The notes beneath the pieces were generated by a model. That model was given only the letters and a program-made list of their open reading frames with translations, did no database searches and was not told the origin of the DNA. The position numbers were made by a program, and so were the translations under genes. A stretch of 64,000 bases of DNA from Carboxylicivirga caseinilyticus (GTDB taxonomy: Bacteria > Bacteroidota > Bacteroidia > Bacteroidales > Marinilabiliaceae), in NCBI GenBank assembly GCA_025499705.1, contig JAFMVE010000003.1, positions 124,001 through 188,000 of the forward strand. The letters are read 5' to 3'. This document shows positions 29,976 to 39,371 of this stretch, piece by piece. Within the stretch, counting starts at the first letter, position 1. Every line of letters starts with the position of its first letter.

Positions 29976-30482
29976 TTACTCTTCATCAGGCCAGATAACA
30001 ACACCATCTTCATCATCAAAGAAAGGGCCGTACTGTATCTCTGTTAACAGGTCATTATCAAAAAATAGATTCAAACTGAAATCGTTATTAGTGGCTACCA
30101 TTTGCATTGCACTACCATCTTCCGAAAGGTCTTCCATCTCAAATTCACCCAGATTAAATACTTCCATCTGTTCCATTACCTCTCCCTGACTTAGTCCAAT
30201 TAAATCCAATCCTTCGAAAAGTACATCGGGTGATGCTGTTGTGATAGAAAGCAAACGCCAGTCGGCATCTTCTTCAAACGAAAGAGAAAGATCCTGATCA
30301 TCGTAATGCCAGGCTTCCATGGCACCCGATTCATTATCCCCAGCCAATTTTTCTTTTTCACTTGGCTCACCCATTATTTTCAATACCTCGTCGCGATTCA
30401 TTCCAAAAATTAACTGACCTAATCCTTGTCCAAGTGTTATTTCGTGCATGACTGTTTTTTTATTTGGGTCAAAGGTAAGCAA
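29976..30482 (-). CDS. Acidic hypothetical protein, last gene of the PrsW-ArfB operon
   Basis: 168 residues, strongly acidic, with no signal peptide or membrane helix. It contains GQLIFGMNRDEVLKIMGEPS and a related downstream segment GLSQGEVMEQM, which suggest two copies of a small alpha/beta unit. The LGEP-like turn occurs in several small bacterial domains, but I do not recognise the family. It starts 5 nt after the arfB stop, which supports co-transcription. A second possible ATG at 30449 (MHEITL) would remove eleven residues and gives an equally plausible N-terminus. Confidence 0.7.
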   Translation of the reverse strand: MLTFDPNKKTVMHEITLGQGLGQLIFGMNRDEVLKIMGEPSEKEKLAGDNESGAMEAWHYDDQDLSLSFEEDADWRLLSITTASPDVLFEGLDLIGLSQGEVMEQMEVFNLGEFEMEDLSEDGSAMQMVATNNDFSLNLFFDNDLLTEIQYGPFFDDEDGVVIWPDEE

Positions 30483-30487
30483 TGGTT

Positions 30488-30901
30488 TTAAGATGTAAAC
30501 CGCCTGTTGGCTTTTTTCTCAGCTTGCTTTTTTTTGCTGTTTAATCTTTTTTCAACCGACGATTTAGTTGGGCGTGTTGGTTTACGTTTTTTCTTTGGGG
30601 TTAAAGCAGCAGCCAACAGATTATAGAACCGTTCGGTTACAATCAGTTTGTTTCTTAGTTGAGAACGTTCTGTTTGAGCTGTTAAAATCAATTCTCCTTC
30701 CTGGTTGAGTTTGTTGGATAACTTATGCAGGAGTATCGACTTTTCATGCTCATTCAATAACTGTGATGATTCAATATGAAATCGTAATTCTACTTTTGAA
30801 TTAACTTTATTAACATTCTGTCCACCGGGTCCACCACTGCGGGATGATGAATAACTTAGCTCCGATGCAAAGTCTCTGTTTTTAAGTCCTAACTCAGTCA
30901 T
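30488..30901 (-). CDS. arfB: Alternative ribosome-rescue factor B (peptidyl-tRNA hydrolase domain)
   Basis: 137 residues, matching ArfB/YaeJ in length. The GGQ catalytic motif lies in RSGGPGGQNVNKVNSKVEL (Gly26-Gly27-Gln28). The C-terminal tail after residue 100 is highly basic (KKKRKPTRPTKSS and beyond), as needed to enter the empty mRNA channel of a stalled ribosome. It hydrolyses peptidyl-tRNA on non-stop ribosomes. It sits in a compact minus-strand operon, 4 nt after prsW and 5 nt before the acidic protein gene. Confidence 0.92.
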   Translation of the reverse strand: MTELGLKNRDFASELSYSSSRSGGPGGQNVNKVNSKVELRFHIESSQLLNEHEKSILLHKLSNKLNQEGELILTAQTERSQLRNKLIVTERFYNLLAAALTPKKKRKPTRPTKSSVEKRLNSKKKQAEKKANRRFTS

Positions 30902-30905
30902 CCGA

Positions 30906-31589
30906 CTAATTTATGGGTTTAAACACTGAATCTTCGGAGTGCTGTAATAATCTCTTTTTGATGCGGATGTATAGGTAAACCATCAAAGGTGCAAATGTCA
31001 GTAACAGCCATTTGTTTTGCGACATCAGAATAAAATCGTAAATGCCGTGAAACAGGAATGGATAAAAAAATGCATTTATCAAATGATAGGTTTGTTTTTT
31101 ACTGATAAAACGAGCCAGACCAAGATGATATCCCATCATAACACCAAACATGGCATGAGCCGGCACTGCGGTAAAGGCTCTTGCTAAACCTGTTTGAATA
31201 CCGTTGTCGGTGTTTAATACATACATGATGTTTTCAATCAATGCAAAACCAAGCGATACAAAAACAGCATAAACAATGCCATCAAAACGTTCATTAAAAT
31301 TTTTGTTTCGCCAAACCAAAAGCATTACGGCAGTCAGTTTAAAAGCCTCTTCCCAAAATGATGCCACAAAAAAAGCATCCAGAAATGCATTTGTCATCTG
31401 GTTGGTTTTTAAGGGGTGTAGAAAAGAACTGGTCCATTGTTCACCAATAATAATGGGGATGCAGATGATCATGCCTGCAATCAGCGATTTAATCAATAGT
31501 CCGAAAGGTTCCTTTTCGTACTTGTCGCGGTAATAGATATAAAAGAGTATGATTAAAACAGGTGCTGAGGCTATTAAAATAAGATTCAT
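30906..31589 (-). CDS. PrsW-family intramembrane metalloprotease
   Basis: 227 residues with about seven hydrophobic segments. The family's putative zinc motifs are present: EExxK as Glu80-Glu81-x2-Lys84 (FWEEAFKL), FxxxEN as F115-E119-N120 (GFALIENIMY), and His144 in PAHAMFG. PrsW in Bacillus cleaves an anti-sigma factor. The Bacteroidota members have unknown substrates. It is the first gene of a three-gene operon with arfB. Confidence 0.85.
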   Translation of the reverse strand: MNLILIASAPVLIILFYIYYRDKYEKEPFGLLIKSLIAGMIICIPIIIGEQWTSSFLHPLKTNQMTNAFLDAFFVASFWEEAFKLTAVMLLVWRNKNFNERFDGIVYAVFVSLGFALIENIMYVLNTDNGIQTGLARAFTAVPAHAMFGVMMGYHLGLARFISKKQTYHLINAFFYPFLFHGIYDFILMSQNKWLLLTFAPLMVYLYIRIKKRLLQHSEDSVFKPIN

Positions 31590-31716
31590 TCTAACGATAA
31601 AAGGTTTAACTTATAAGTTCGAAAATACAATTTTGAATCGATTTTATGCCAAATTATTTTCGAGCCATGTATGTTGAGGAATTTTTAATTTGCTGTTTCG
31701 GTTAAAGGAACCGATG

Positions 31717-34398
31717 CTATTTCTCAACTCTTTCTTTCAGTGTTCGATAATTAATTTTGCCAGTTCCCAGTAATGGTATCTCATCCACCTTTTCAATTCT
31801 TCTGATTTTGGCAATAGGTGCAACTCCATTGGCTATTAAATAATTATTAGCCTCTATAAGGTCAATTTCCTCGGTGGTAAACAACACTATATCAGCAGGC
31901 ATAGTCTTATCACTTCCTTCAATAGCCAATACCTGTTCATCTTCTTTTCCATATTTCTCCAAAAGAATATGTTCTATGAAAGGAAGACTGATCATTTCTC
32001 CGGCGATCTTAATAAAACGCTTCAGGCGCCCTGTGATAAACAGGTATCCATCATCATCAAAATAACCTAAATCACCCGTTTTATAATATTGTTTGCCATC
32101 TATGGTTTTAAAAGGTCTTAGTTCAGGTTGGTTCAGGTATCCGGCAAAAACATTATCGCCGCTGATGTATATCATACCGGTTTCGTTGGGTGCCATTTTC
32201 TTCCCGGTTTCAATATCAACAATCAAACCTGACAAGCCTGGTAATAATTTTCCAACACTATTTATTTTTTGTAATTCAAAAGGATTCAATGAAATAACCG
32301 GCGAACATTCTGTAATACCATAGCCTTCCAGGATTAGTGCGTTTTGAGTCATGCTTTCGAATTTCTCTTTCAACTCCAGAGGCATGGCTTCGGCACCAGA
32401 TATGGCATATTTTATCGATTTAAAAAAGTATGGCGTTCCTTGTGAAAGCAATAGCTTAAGAAAACCGGGGGTGCCAATAAGAATATTAGCCTGTACATGC
32501 TTGAGAACCCTCAGTACCTCACGTGCATCAGTAGGATTGGGAGTGTAGGCAATTTTAATTCCTGAAATCAGCGGTAAAATACTTAAAACAGTAAAGCCAA
32601 AGCTGTGGAAAGGTGGTAGAAATGAAAGAAATACCTCGTTATTGTTTATGTCTATCATATCGAAAGCTCCAGCCAGATCGCTTACAATGTTTTTGTGTGT
32701 TAGCGGAACTGCTTTGGGCAAAGCTTCGCTGCCTGAAGTAAACAGTATTACGGCTGTTTCATCGGGTTCGTTGATTTGTATTAACGAAGGGAAATACGAT
32801 TTGATAACACCTTTCAGTTTTGTTAAAATGTCAATATTCGGAATTTCTCTTTCCAAAAGGATCAACTTCGAATGGATGCTTTCAGGCAACATCTCCTTTA
32901 TTTTATCGATAAAGGAACCTGCAGAAAGGATGTTTTTAACTTCAGCGGTTTCTATGCAATGTTCAAGTACTTTGTTACCAACAGTCCAGTTAAGCATTAC
33001 CGGAATCTTACCAGCCAGGTAACAGGCTCCAATCAGTAAGGTGGTACTTTGTAAAGCAGGTAACATTATACCCACATGCTTTTCGGGCACCTTGTCTTTA
33101 ATTAATTCAGCTACTACGCATGCTTTTAAAAAGAATTCCTTACGGTTTGCTGATCCTAACATTGCATCGTAAGTAAACGGATCACTTTTATGCTTGCTGA
33201 AAGTGTTTACAAAAAGGTCTGATATACTTCTGTGAGGATTGATTTTAATGTTTTGGATCTGAGTTAGATTCTGATCCAGATTACATTCGGGCAAATCTGA
33301 ATCACTCTGAAATTTACCCATTGCTGCCAAACATAAATCAGCAATAGTACGTATTTCGGTTATCTGAGGAGCTGAAAAAGTAGGGAAGTTGTTTTCTACT
33401 TCCGATAATATCTCCACTAAATTCAAAGAGTCAGCACCCAGATCAACCTGTAAATAGTCAGTTTCTTTTATTTGTTCTGACGGGATATCCAGAATTTCAC
33501 CAACACATAAGCAAACCAATTTTAATGTGTCCGAAGGAATTGTTTCTTCCTCTGTTGCTTTTCTTTTGGCTTTGACTTTTTTCAGTGCATCTTTTATTAT
33601 GGCAGGTAAATTACGGTTCAGTTTAGATGCCAGAAAATGTGCTTTGAGATAATTAACCGGTTCCTCGCCATGCAAATTATAAGTCTCTTCCAAAAATGTA
33701 TTGAACTCTGATTTACCTATCTGACTGTTTGATTTTGCTTTTTCTGTTATGTTTTCAAATTCGATGGTAATCTTTCTTCGTGGCATAAAGAAGATTAGGT
33801 TGATCATTAAAAAGCCGATTGTTTTCAATATCATTCCAAAGAAACCAGGTGATTTACCTGTCCAGGCTTTTGACCATCTACTACCCCAAAAACCTCTTAT
33901 ACGTGCTGCTATCACTTCAACATCCTGTGGTAAATCTTTTACTACCCGGTAGGCACTTTGTTTGTTTAAGATCTTTTCGTACCCCTGGGTGGCAATATGA
34001 CCACTGGGATAGATTACAATATTCTTTTTAAGAGAAAATCCATGATTCACAGAATGAACAATCTCTTCCAACACATTGGTATTACGACTACCTGCTTCCA
34101 GATCGCTTACCCGAACTGCACCCCATGACGAAAACATGGTTTTAGCCAGTGGCATATCATAATATCCTGATGTCACTACCGGAACAGCCGTTGTGTATTT
34201 ATATAAATGAGCAAACAGTACAATAGGGTCCATGATTGCCTGATGGTTGGGCAGAATCAGTTTGGGAGATTGCTGACTGAATACTTCTTCACCTTTCACC
34301 TCAATTGTATAACGAAGGCTTAATATGGCTCTTAACCAACCAAAAAGTACCTTGACAATTTTTAATATAATTGGATGATGTTGCTTCATTTGTTGCAA
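31717..34398 (-). CDS. Fusion of PlsC acyltransferase, acyl carrier protein and AMP-dependent acyl ligase (Aas-like)
   Basis: 893 residues in three parts. Residues 1-215 are a glycerophospholipid acyltransferase domain with NHQAIMD (51-57) and a membrane segment at about 190-205. Residues about 286-362 form an acyl carrier protein domain with the phosphopantetheine site GADSL (predicted modified Ser323). Residues about 385-893 are an adenylate-forming ligase with ILFTSGSEALPKAVPLTHKN at 550-569, GYGITECSP and TGDLGYFDDDG. E. coli Aas has only the first and third parts and borrows free ACP. Here the carrier is built in. It probably reacylates lysophospholipids at the inner membrane. The gene follows the LplT-like transporter after 9 nt. 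Confidence 0.9.
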   Translation of the reverse strand: MQQMKQHHPIILKIVKVLFGWLRAILSLRYTIEVKGEEVFSQQSPKLILPNHQAIMDPIVLFAHLYKYTTAVPVVTSGYYDMPLAKTMFSSWGAVRVSDLEAGSRNTNVLEEIVHSVNHGFSLKKNIVIYPSGHIATQGYEKILNKQSAYRVVKDLPQDVEVIAARIRGFWGSRWSKAWTGKSPGFFGMILKTIGFLMINLIFFMPRRKITIEFENITEKAKSNSQIGKSEFNTFLEETYNLHGEEPVNYLKAHFLASKLNRNLPAIIKDALKKVKAKRKATEEETIPSDTLKLVCLCVGEILDIPSEQIKETDYLQVDLGADSLNLVEILSEVENNFPTFSAPQITEIRTIADLCLAAMGKFQSDSDLPECNLDQNLTQIQNIKINPHRSISDLFVNTFSKHKSDPFTYDAMLGSANRKEFFLKACVVAELIKDKVPEKHVGIMLPALQSTTLLIGACYLAGKIPVMLNWTVGNKVLEHCIETAEVKNILSAGSFIDKIKEMLPESIHSKLILLEREIPNIDILTKLKGVIKSYFPSLIQINEPDETAVILFTSGSEALPKAVPLTHKNIVSDLAGAFDMIDINNNEVFLSFLPPFHSFGFTVLSILPLISGIKIAYTPNPTDAREVLRVLKHVQANILIGTPGFLKLLLSQGTPYFFKSIKYAISGAEAMPLELKEKFESMTQNALILEGYGITECSPVISLNPFELQKINSVGKLLPGLSGLIVDIETGKKMAPNETGMIYISGDNVFAGYLNQPELRPFKTIDGKQYYKTGDLGYFDDDGYLFITGRLKRFIKIAGEMISLPFIEHILLEKYGKEDEQVLAIEGSDKTMPADIVLFTTEEIDLIEANNYLIANGVAPIAKIRRIEKVDEIPLLGTGKINYRTLKERVEK

Positions 34399-34407
34399 AT
34401 TACAATA

Positions 34408-35646
34408 TTATTTTTCTGCATTTAATTGTCTGGCACCCGGTATCTTCAACCAGGTAATAAGGGTTATTAACCATATGATACCGGCAATTGTTGCAAATAC
34501 TGTTACAGAATTAGTTGTTGATTCAACCAATCCAAATATCCCCGCTGATGCTAAAATAAAAGAAAACAAAACAAGGTTGTTATAGGCCAGAATGACTCCA
34601 AGTTTTCTTCCTTCTACTTTCGATTGAATAAACGAATTTAATGGTATTTTAAAAATACCTGCAAAAAAGGCAGTTAAAACAATTAAAATTGTAAATAAAG
34701 TTGTTGAAGGATTCATCAGATAAATGAGTGTTACGCTGATTCCCATTCCTAATCCTCCAATGGGTACCAGATACATTTTTAGTTTATGGTTTGAAATGAC
34801 TCCTGTAACATAACATCCGGCTCCAATACCAATGGCAACCAACGCCATTATAGTTCCGGTTGCGGTATCTGATAGCTGCAAAACCTGTCGGCAATGAGGT
34901 ATGATATTCATTTGTAAAAGAGATCCAATAGCCCAAAAAGTTGCCAATCCAAATATTACAGTGTTTAATCCTTTAACCGATTTACTCAAAATGTATGAAT
35001 CACGAATAAATACAAGTGGATTCAATGATGTAGGTTCTTCATCAGGTACTGTTTCTTTGGGATGAATTTTTAAACTGGTTAACCAGCCTAATACAGCAAA
35101 CAAAACAAGTGTTGTGCAAACAATAAGGATTCTATATTGGGCCAGCATCTCATTTTGGATGGTGTCCGACACAATTCCGGCTGCAAATGTTCCGATTAAA
35201 ACTCCAATGAAAGTTAACATTTCCATGGCTCCTGTACCGTAAGGTATTCCTTCTTTTCCTCCAATGTCACGAATAATTCCGTATTTGGCAGGAGAAAACA
35301 AGGCACTTTGTAAACCCATCAGAAAAATGCCAGACATGGCAACAGGCACATTTTGCAGAATAAAGCCTACTGCGGAAATGAGCATGATAGGAATCTCAAA
35401 TAGCTTAGCCTTCTGAATTATTTTTGCTTTGGAATGATCACGAGCCAATTTACCTGCTAATGGTGAAAAAAGGATATAAGGTATTACAAACAATCCTGAA
35501 GCCAGTGATATGATTATAGATTCTTTATCAGCAGCCAACCATGTTGTACCAATGAAAAATATTAGATATTTCAGATAATTGTCGTTTAGTACACCTAAGA
35601 AATTGGTTATAAATAAAGGTATCCATCTGAATTTAGAATGTTCCAT
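34408..35646 (-). CDS. MFS transporter, lysophospholipid flippase LplT-like
   Basis: 412 residues with about 12 membrane helices and the MFS loop signature LAGKLARDHSKAKII after the second helix. Its closest functional analogy is LplT, which flips lysophospholipids inward for reacylation by Aas. In E. coli lplT and aas form one operon, and here this gene precedes the Aas-like fusion by 9 nt in the same order. That context makes the LplT role likely. The sequence alone would only support a generic MFS call. Confidence 0.83.
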   Translation of the reverse strand: MEHSKFRWIPLFITNFLGVLNDNYLKYLIFFIGTTWLAADKESIIISLASGLFVIPYILFSPLAGKLARDHSKAKIIQKAKLFEIPIMLISAVGFILQNVPVAMSGIFLMGLQSALFSPAKYGIIRDIGGKEGIPYGTGAMEMLTFIGVLIGTFAAGIVSDTIQNEMLAQYRILIVCTTLVLFAVLGWLTSLKIHPKETVPDEEPTSLNPLVFIRDSYILSKSVKGLNTVIFGLATFWAIGSLLQMNIIPHCRQVLQLSDTATGTIMALVAIGIGAGCYVTGVISNHKLKMYLVPIGGLGMGISVTLIYLMNPSTTLFTILIVLTAFFAGIFKIPLNSFIQSKVEGRKLGVILAYNNLVLFSFILASAGIFGLVESTTNSVTVFATIAGIIWLITLITWLKIPGARQLNAEK

Positions 35647-35679
35647 AACATTTGTATTATGCTGCTAATGTTTTGTAGA

Positions 35680-35709
35680 GCAAGGCGACTAATGTTACAA
35701 CCGCCTTGC
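35680..35709. repeat. 8-bp perfect inverted repeat between the DUF2339 and LplT-like genes
   Basis: GCAAGGCG (35680-35687) pairs with CGCCTTGC (35702-35709) over a 14-nt loop. No T-run follows on the minus strand, so it could be a weak terminator, an operator or an RNA processing hairpin. Confidence 0.45.
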
Positions 35710-35746
35710 ATACTCAGCTAAAATATGAAATTACCCTTTAATATGC

Positions 35747-37342
35747 TTAGGCTTCTTCAGTATTAGCATCAGTTTTTTCTGAATGTTCAGGAAGATCTTT
35801 TTCTTCCTTGTCCAGCCAGCGCTTATTGATATGTGCGATTCCAAGAGTCAGTAAGCCAATAATCATTAAGAAAATCATTTTACTGATGTTGGCTGATCCT
35901 GACAGATCCCAGAAAAATACTTTGGCTGATGTAAATAGGATTACGATCGTTCCCAATATTCTGAATGTCTTTGCTTTTGTATGTGCTCCCCAAAGGAATA
36001 TCAACAAAGCATAAACGATGTAAGAGATTGAAATTGCCAATGGTCTGCTGAAATGATCAATGTTATAGGCTGTCCATATATTACGTATCTGAACGGTAAA
36101 TAAGGCCGCTACAATAATATTGGAAACAATGGCAAACAAGTTACTTAGTACCGGATTATCCTTCTGTTCTTTTTTACCCATGTAAAAACCAAATGCAGCC
36201 AGAATCATCCAGGTAAATGCACCCGCATTAATAAAAGGTATATACCTGATTCCCCAAATGGTAATCCATTGTACATCCCATGCTACGGTGAACCAGTAAA
36301 TAATAAGCATCATCCAGGCTGCATAGCTAACATATCGTAGTTCGTATGATTTTACAAACTGACCGATGGAGTATGCTCCTGTAATGACCATAAACCAAAG
36401 AAGTGTGGTTGCAACATACTCCATTCCGTATATGTTCATAGGTTTAATGTTTGCTGCCGAAATAGCAAAAAGAACCAAACCTAAGCAAACATATATCAGT
36501 CCCGGGAAGATGTTTCTACCCGATAGAAGATACACAAATACAGAGGCAATCATAAAGGTAAAGCCAACTACCAACAAAGGAACCGTAAACGTGATATCAA
36601 AACTTCCAAGAATATAAATCGACCAGAAGATAAACAACATGGCATTTAGTAAACTCAAATAAAGGTTCCAACCGGTAAACTGATCTTTTTCTTTATGAGA
36701 AGCAAAAATAATTCCACCCATGTAAACCATAAACAATGTTGCAGCATAGAAAAATGGTCTGCCCCACGAAGTTGGATCGAAATAGATGTAATAGGTAGCA
36801 TAGACCAAAACGGTAGCTACAAAAGTCATTATGCGAAGTTCCTGCCATTTTTTAGCAATACTCACATAAAGCGATCCAAGATTAATGATTAATACATAGC
36901 TGAATAAAACCATGTCGTGTTTTGCCTCAGCCTTCATTAAAATAGGAGAAAGTAATCCGCCCAGTACACTAATAAATATCAAACCTCTCAGTTCATATTT
37001 ATAACTGATTAGTGTAGTAAGTGCTGAAAGAGCCAGAACAGAAATCAACATAACGTTGTAAGGCCAGTTTAAATCATCGGTAAAGGCTACATAGGTAAAG
37101 GTTGCATAAATAATGCTGATGCCTGAGCCTGCCAGAATCTGACATGTGTAAAGAGCGCTTTTGCGGTAATAGGTAAATCCGCTGAAAAGCAGGGTCACTC
37201 CAATGGCAAAGCCCGAAAGGACGCGAATCTCAGGAGGAAACCATCCGTTTTCGAAAGCAATTTTCAGGAAATATGTAAATGCCGAAAACAAAAACAGAAT
37301 TCCCAGTGACGTAATCCAATGCTTTTTTATCAGGTCAATCAT
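35747..37342 (-). CDS. DUF2339-like multi-pass membrane protein
   Basis: 531 residues, almost entirely hydrophobic, with about 14-16 predicted membrane helices and an acidic hydrophilic C-terminal tail (about 505-531). The pattern and recurring short charged loops resemble the DUF2339 predicted membrane proteins, whose function is unknown. It contains no transporter signature that I recognise. It has a clear own promoter (37378-37410) and is divergent from the helical-repeat protein gene. Confidence 0.75.
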   Translation of the reverse strand: MIDLIKKHWITSLGILFLFSAFTYFLKIAFENGWFPPEIRVLSGFAIGVTLLFSGFTYYRKSALYTCQILAGSGISIIYATFTYVAFTDDLNWPYNVMLISVLALSALTTLISYKYELRGLIFISVLGGLLSPILMKAEAKHDMVLFSYVLIINLGSLYVSIAKKWQELRIMTFVATVLVYATYYIYFDPTSWGRPFFYAATLFMVYMGGIIFASHKEKDQFTGWNLYLSLLNAMLFIFWSIYILGSFDITFTVPLLVVGFTFMIASVFVYLLSGRNIFPGLIYVCLGLVLFAISAANIKPMNIYGMEYVATTLLWFMVITGAYSIGQFVKSYELRYVSYAAWMMLIIYWFTVAWDVQWITIWGIRYIPFINAGAFTWMILAAFGFYMGKKEQKDNPVLSNLFAIVSNIIVAALFTVQIRNIWTAYNIDHFSRPLAISISYIVYALLIFLWGAHTKAKTFRILGTIVILFTSAKVFFWDLSGSANISKMIFLMIIGLLTLGIAHINKRWLDKEEKDLPEHSEKTDANTEEA

Positions 37343-37377
37343 GATTAAAAATTTAGGTTACTACTTAATTGACGGAA

Positions 37378-37410
37378 CAAACTTAGGCACGGTTTTACTG
37401 TTTATTCAAA
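37378..37410 (-). promoter_or_regulatory. Bacteroidota-type promoter for the DUF2339-like gene
   Basis: Minus strand: TTTG (37407-37410), a 21-nt spacer, then TAAGTTTG (37378-37385). Both boxes are exact, 36 nt before the ATG. Confidence 0.5.
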
Positions 37411-37429
37411 CCAACTTTGTTAATAAACG

Positions 37430-37437
37430 TACTTTTG
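37430..37437 (+). promoter_or_regulatory. -7 element upstream of the helical-repeat protein gene
   Basis: TACTTTTG on the plus strand, an exact match 78 nt before the ATG. The decamer ACTTTTGAAA recurs at 37498-37507. No -33 box at the expected spacing. Confidence 0.3.
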
Positions 37438-37514
37438 AAAAGTGTATAAATATTGTAAATTGCATAATATATAATGGATATATAATGTCAATACGGACTT
37501 TTGAAATACTATAA

Positions 37515-39026
37515 ATGGATGCCTTAGTTGAATTGATAAATACCTTTACAAAGAGTGATGTAAATGACTTCACATCCTTTATTCATCGGATGAAGCAGAA
37601 GGAAGGGCGCAAGGATTTGCAACTGTTTCAATATCTGTATAAAAACAGGGAAGCTTCGCCTAATGAGATAATCAAACATATCTATCCCGATGATAATAAA
37701 GAGGCTTACCATGCTCTTCGAAAGAAATTATATAAACATCTGAATGATTTTATTTATCATCAACAGGTTCGGAATGATTATACGTTAGAATCACAGATAA
37801 ATGCCCAGGTGAGCATGGCCCGATACCTGAAAGAGCATAATATTATGGGATCGGCCTGGAAGTATTTGCAAAAAGCCGAAAAGATGGCGGTTGGGGCGGA
37901 ACATTTCGCACTAGCCAATAATATAGTGAGTTTGCAACTGGATATGCCGATTAAGGATTTGAAGCAGGATTTAAAAACATTATTGGCACGTAAACAACGT
38001 TACTTACGTTTGGCAGTTGAAGATGAACATGCTGATACCGCCTATAAAATCATTAAGCATTTGTACAGAGAAGCCAAGGTTTCAACTGAAGATGTCGATC
38101 TGGAGAAAGAAGTGGAATGGATTTTTGAACAGTACCAGTTAAACAAAGCTCTTTCGAATCGTCCGTCGGTAGTTTACAAGCTAATGTCAATTCTACGAAG
38201 TGTGGCGGCATCCAACAAAGATTATTATCACTTCGAGCCATTATTGTTGAGTTATTATAATCAGATTGATGCGGAGGCAGCGGAAAAAAAATCGAACCGG
38301 GTGATTATGGCTCGTTTGCAATACATGGTTGCACATACTTTATTCAGAAATAAAAAATTTGCAGAGTCGATACAATACCTTAAAATATTGCGCGAAAGCC
38401 TGCGTACATTGGTTAAAACAGAGTATGTACGTATGTTGCCCAAGCTGACACAATTGTATGGTGCTAACTTGTTTTTTACAGGAAAAATTTCTGATGCCAT
38501 AAGAATAGTTGATGCTAATTTTACAGAAAAACTGAGTATTCAACAGGAGGACAGTTTAAACCTCAAACTGAATCAATCGATCTATCATTTTTTTAATCAT
38601 GATTACAGGCAGGCTGCCAAAGTGCTGGCTTCTGTTGGTCACTCCAATGCATGGTGTGCAAAGGTGGCAGGCATTGAATGGGTGGTAAAGAAAGATATGC
38701 TGGATGTGTTCATTCAGTTTGAACTGGGGCATTACGAGATTGCCTCCAACAGGGTAAGAGCATTGCTTCGACAAAAAGGTTTGTTCAGAAATCAACCACA
38801 ATATGAAAGGGTAGAGGTTTTTATTAAACTAATCGGAAAGATTGTTGAAGATCCGGAAGTGGCTCAATCAAAAGATTTTTATGATGAGGTTGAAGAGTCG
38901 TTCGACTGGCAACCCATTGCCGAAGAAGATTTGCATGCATCGGTGTTTTATACCTGGCTGAAAGCTAAGTTGCTGGGGCGCGATTGCTACGAAGTGTTGT
39001 TGGAATTAATTTCCATTTACCAATAA
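37515..39026 (+). CDS. Large helical-repeat hypothetical protein
   Basis: 503 residues, mostly amphipathic helices in a TPR-like pattern. It has no signal peptide, membrane segment or catalytic motif. The first ~110 residues (DVNDFTSFIHRMKQKEGRKD, then NEIIKHIYPDDNKEAYHALR) look like a winged-helix or scaffold start, followed by alpha-alpha repeats. Such proteins are widespread in Bacteroidota but unnamed. It begins a same-strand run of five genes through 40742, with gaps of 1 to 68 nt, suggesting a loose operon. Confidence 0.75.
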   Translation: MDALVELINTFTKSDVNDFTSFIHRMKQKEGRKDLQLFQYLYKNREASPNEIIKHIYPDDNKEAYHALRKKLYKHLNDFIYHQQVRNDYTLESQINAQVSMARYLKEHNIMGSAWKYLQKAEKMAVGAEHFALANNIVSLQLDMPIKDLKQDLKTLLARKQRYLRLAVEDEHADTAYKIIKHLYREAKVSTEDVDLEKEVEWIFEQYQLNKALSNRPSVVYKLMSILRSVAASNKDYYHFEPLLLSYYNQIDAEAAEKKSNRVIMARLQYMVAHTLFRNKKFAESIQYLKILRESLRTLVKTEYVRMLPKLTQLYGANLFFTGKISDAIRIVDANFTEKLSIQQEDSLNLKLNQSIYHFFNHDYRQAAKVLASVGHSNAWCAKVAGIEWVVKKDMLDVFIQFELGHYEIASNRVRALLRQKGLFRNQPQYERVEVFIKLIGKIVEDPEVAQSKDFYDEVEESFDWQPIAEEDLHASVFYTWLKAKLLGRDCYEVLLELISIYQ

Positions 39027-39045
39027 TAAACTGTTGCTTTGCAGT

Positions 39046-39303
39046 ATGGAATTTGAATTGAATGTTCAGAACAGAAACAAGGAAGTGACCTTACCAAATG
39101 GAACTACGAAAGTGAAGATTGAAGTTTCGCGCAATAGTTGTAAAGATGTACTTCTGGAAGTGGTGGATGCTGATGGTCAGGCCAAAGGAAAACCTTTGGA
39201 AAAATGGTTGCCCGAAGTAAAATCCAAATCAATGAGTGGTATTCGGTTTATGATGAATGATTTCAGTACGAAGCCAATTGTGATTAAATTAGACATCAGG
39301 TAA
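39046..39303 (+). CDS. Small hypothetical protein
   Basis: 85 residues, predicted beta-rich, with no signal peptide (MEFELNVQNRNKEVTLPNGT at the start). The ORF can open at a TTG (39034), but the ATG at 39046 is the natural start, 19 nt after the preceding stop. The sequence contains KVKIEVSRNSCKDVLLEVVD and a C-terminal strand IVIKLDIR. Its ending resembles that of the small protein encoded at 40485-40742 (both close with a strand of alternating hydrophobic and charged residues), hinting at a shared fold. Function unknown. Confidence 0.65.
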   Translation: MEFELNVQNRNKEVTLPNGTTKVKIEVSRNSCKDVLLEVVDADGQAKGKPLEKWLPEVKSKSMSGIRFMMNDFSTKPIVIKLDIR

Positions 39304-39371
39304 GTGGTTAGTGTGTTGATTGTAAGAAATCAAAATGGTTTATTTCAAGATTCTTATTCGAATAGATTAAA

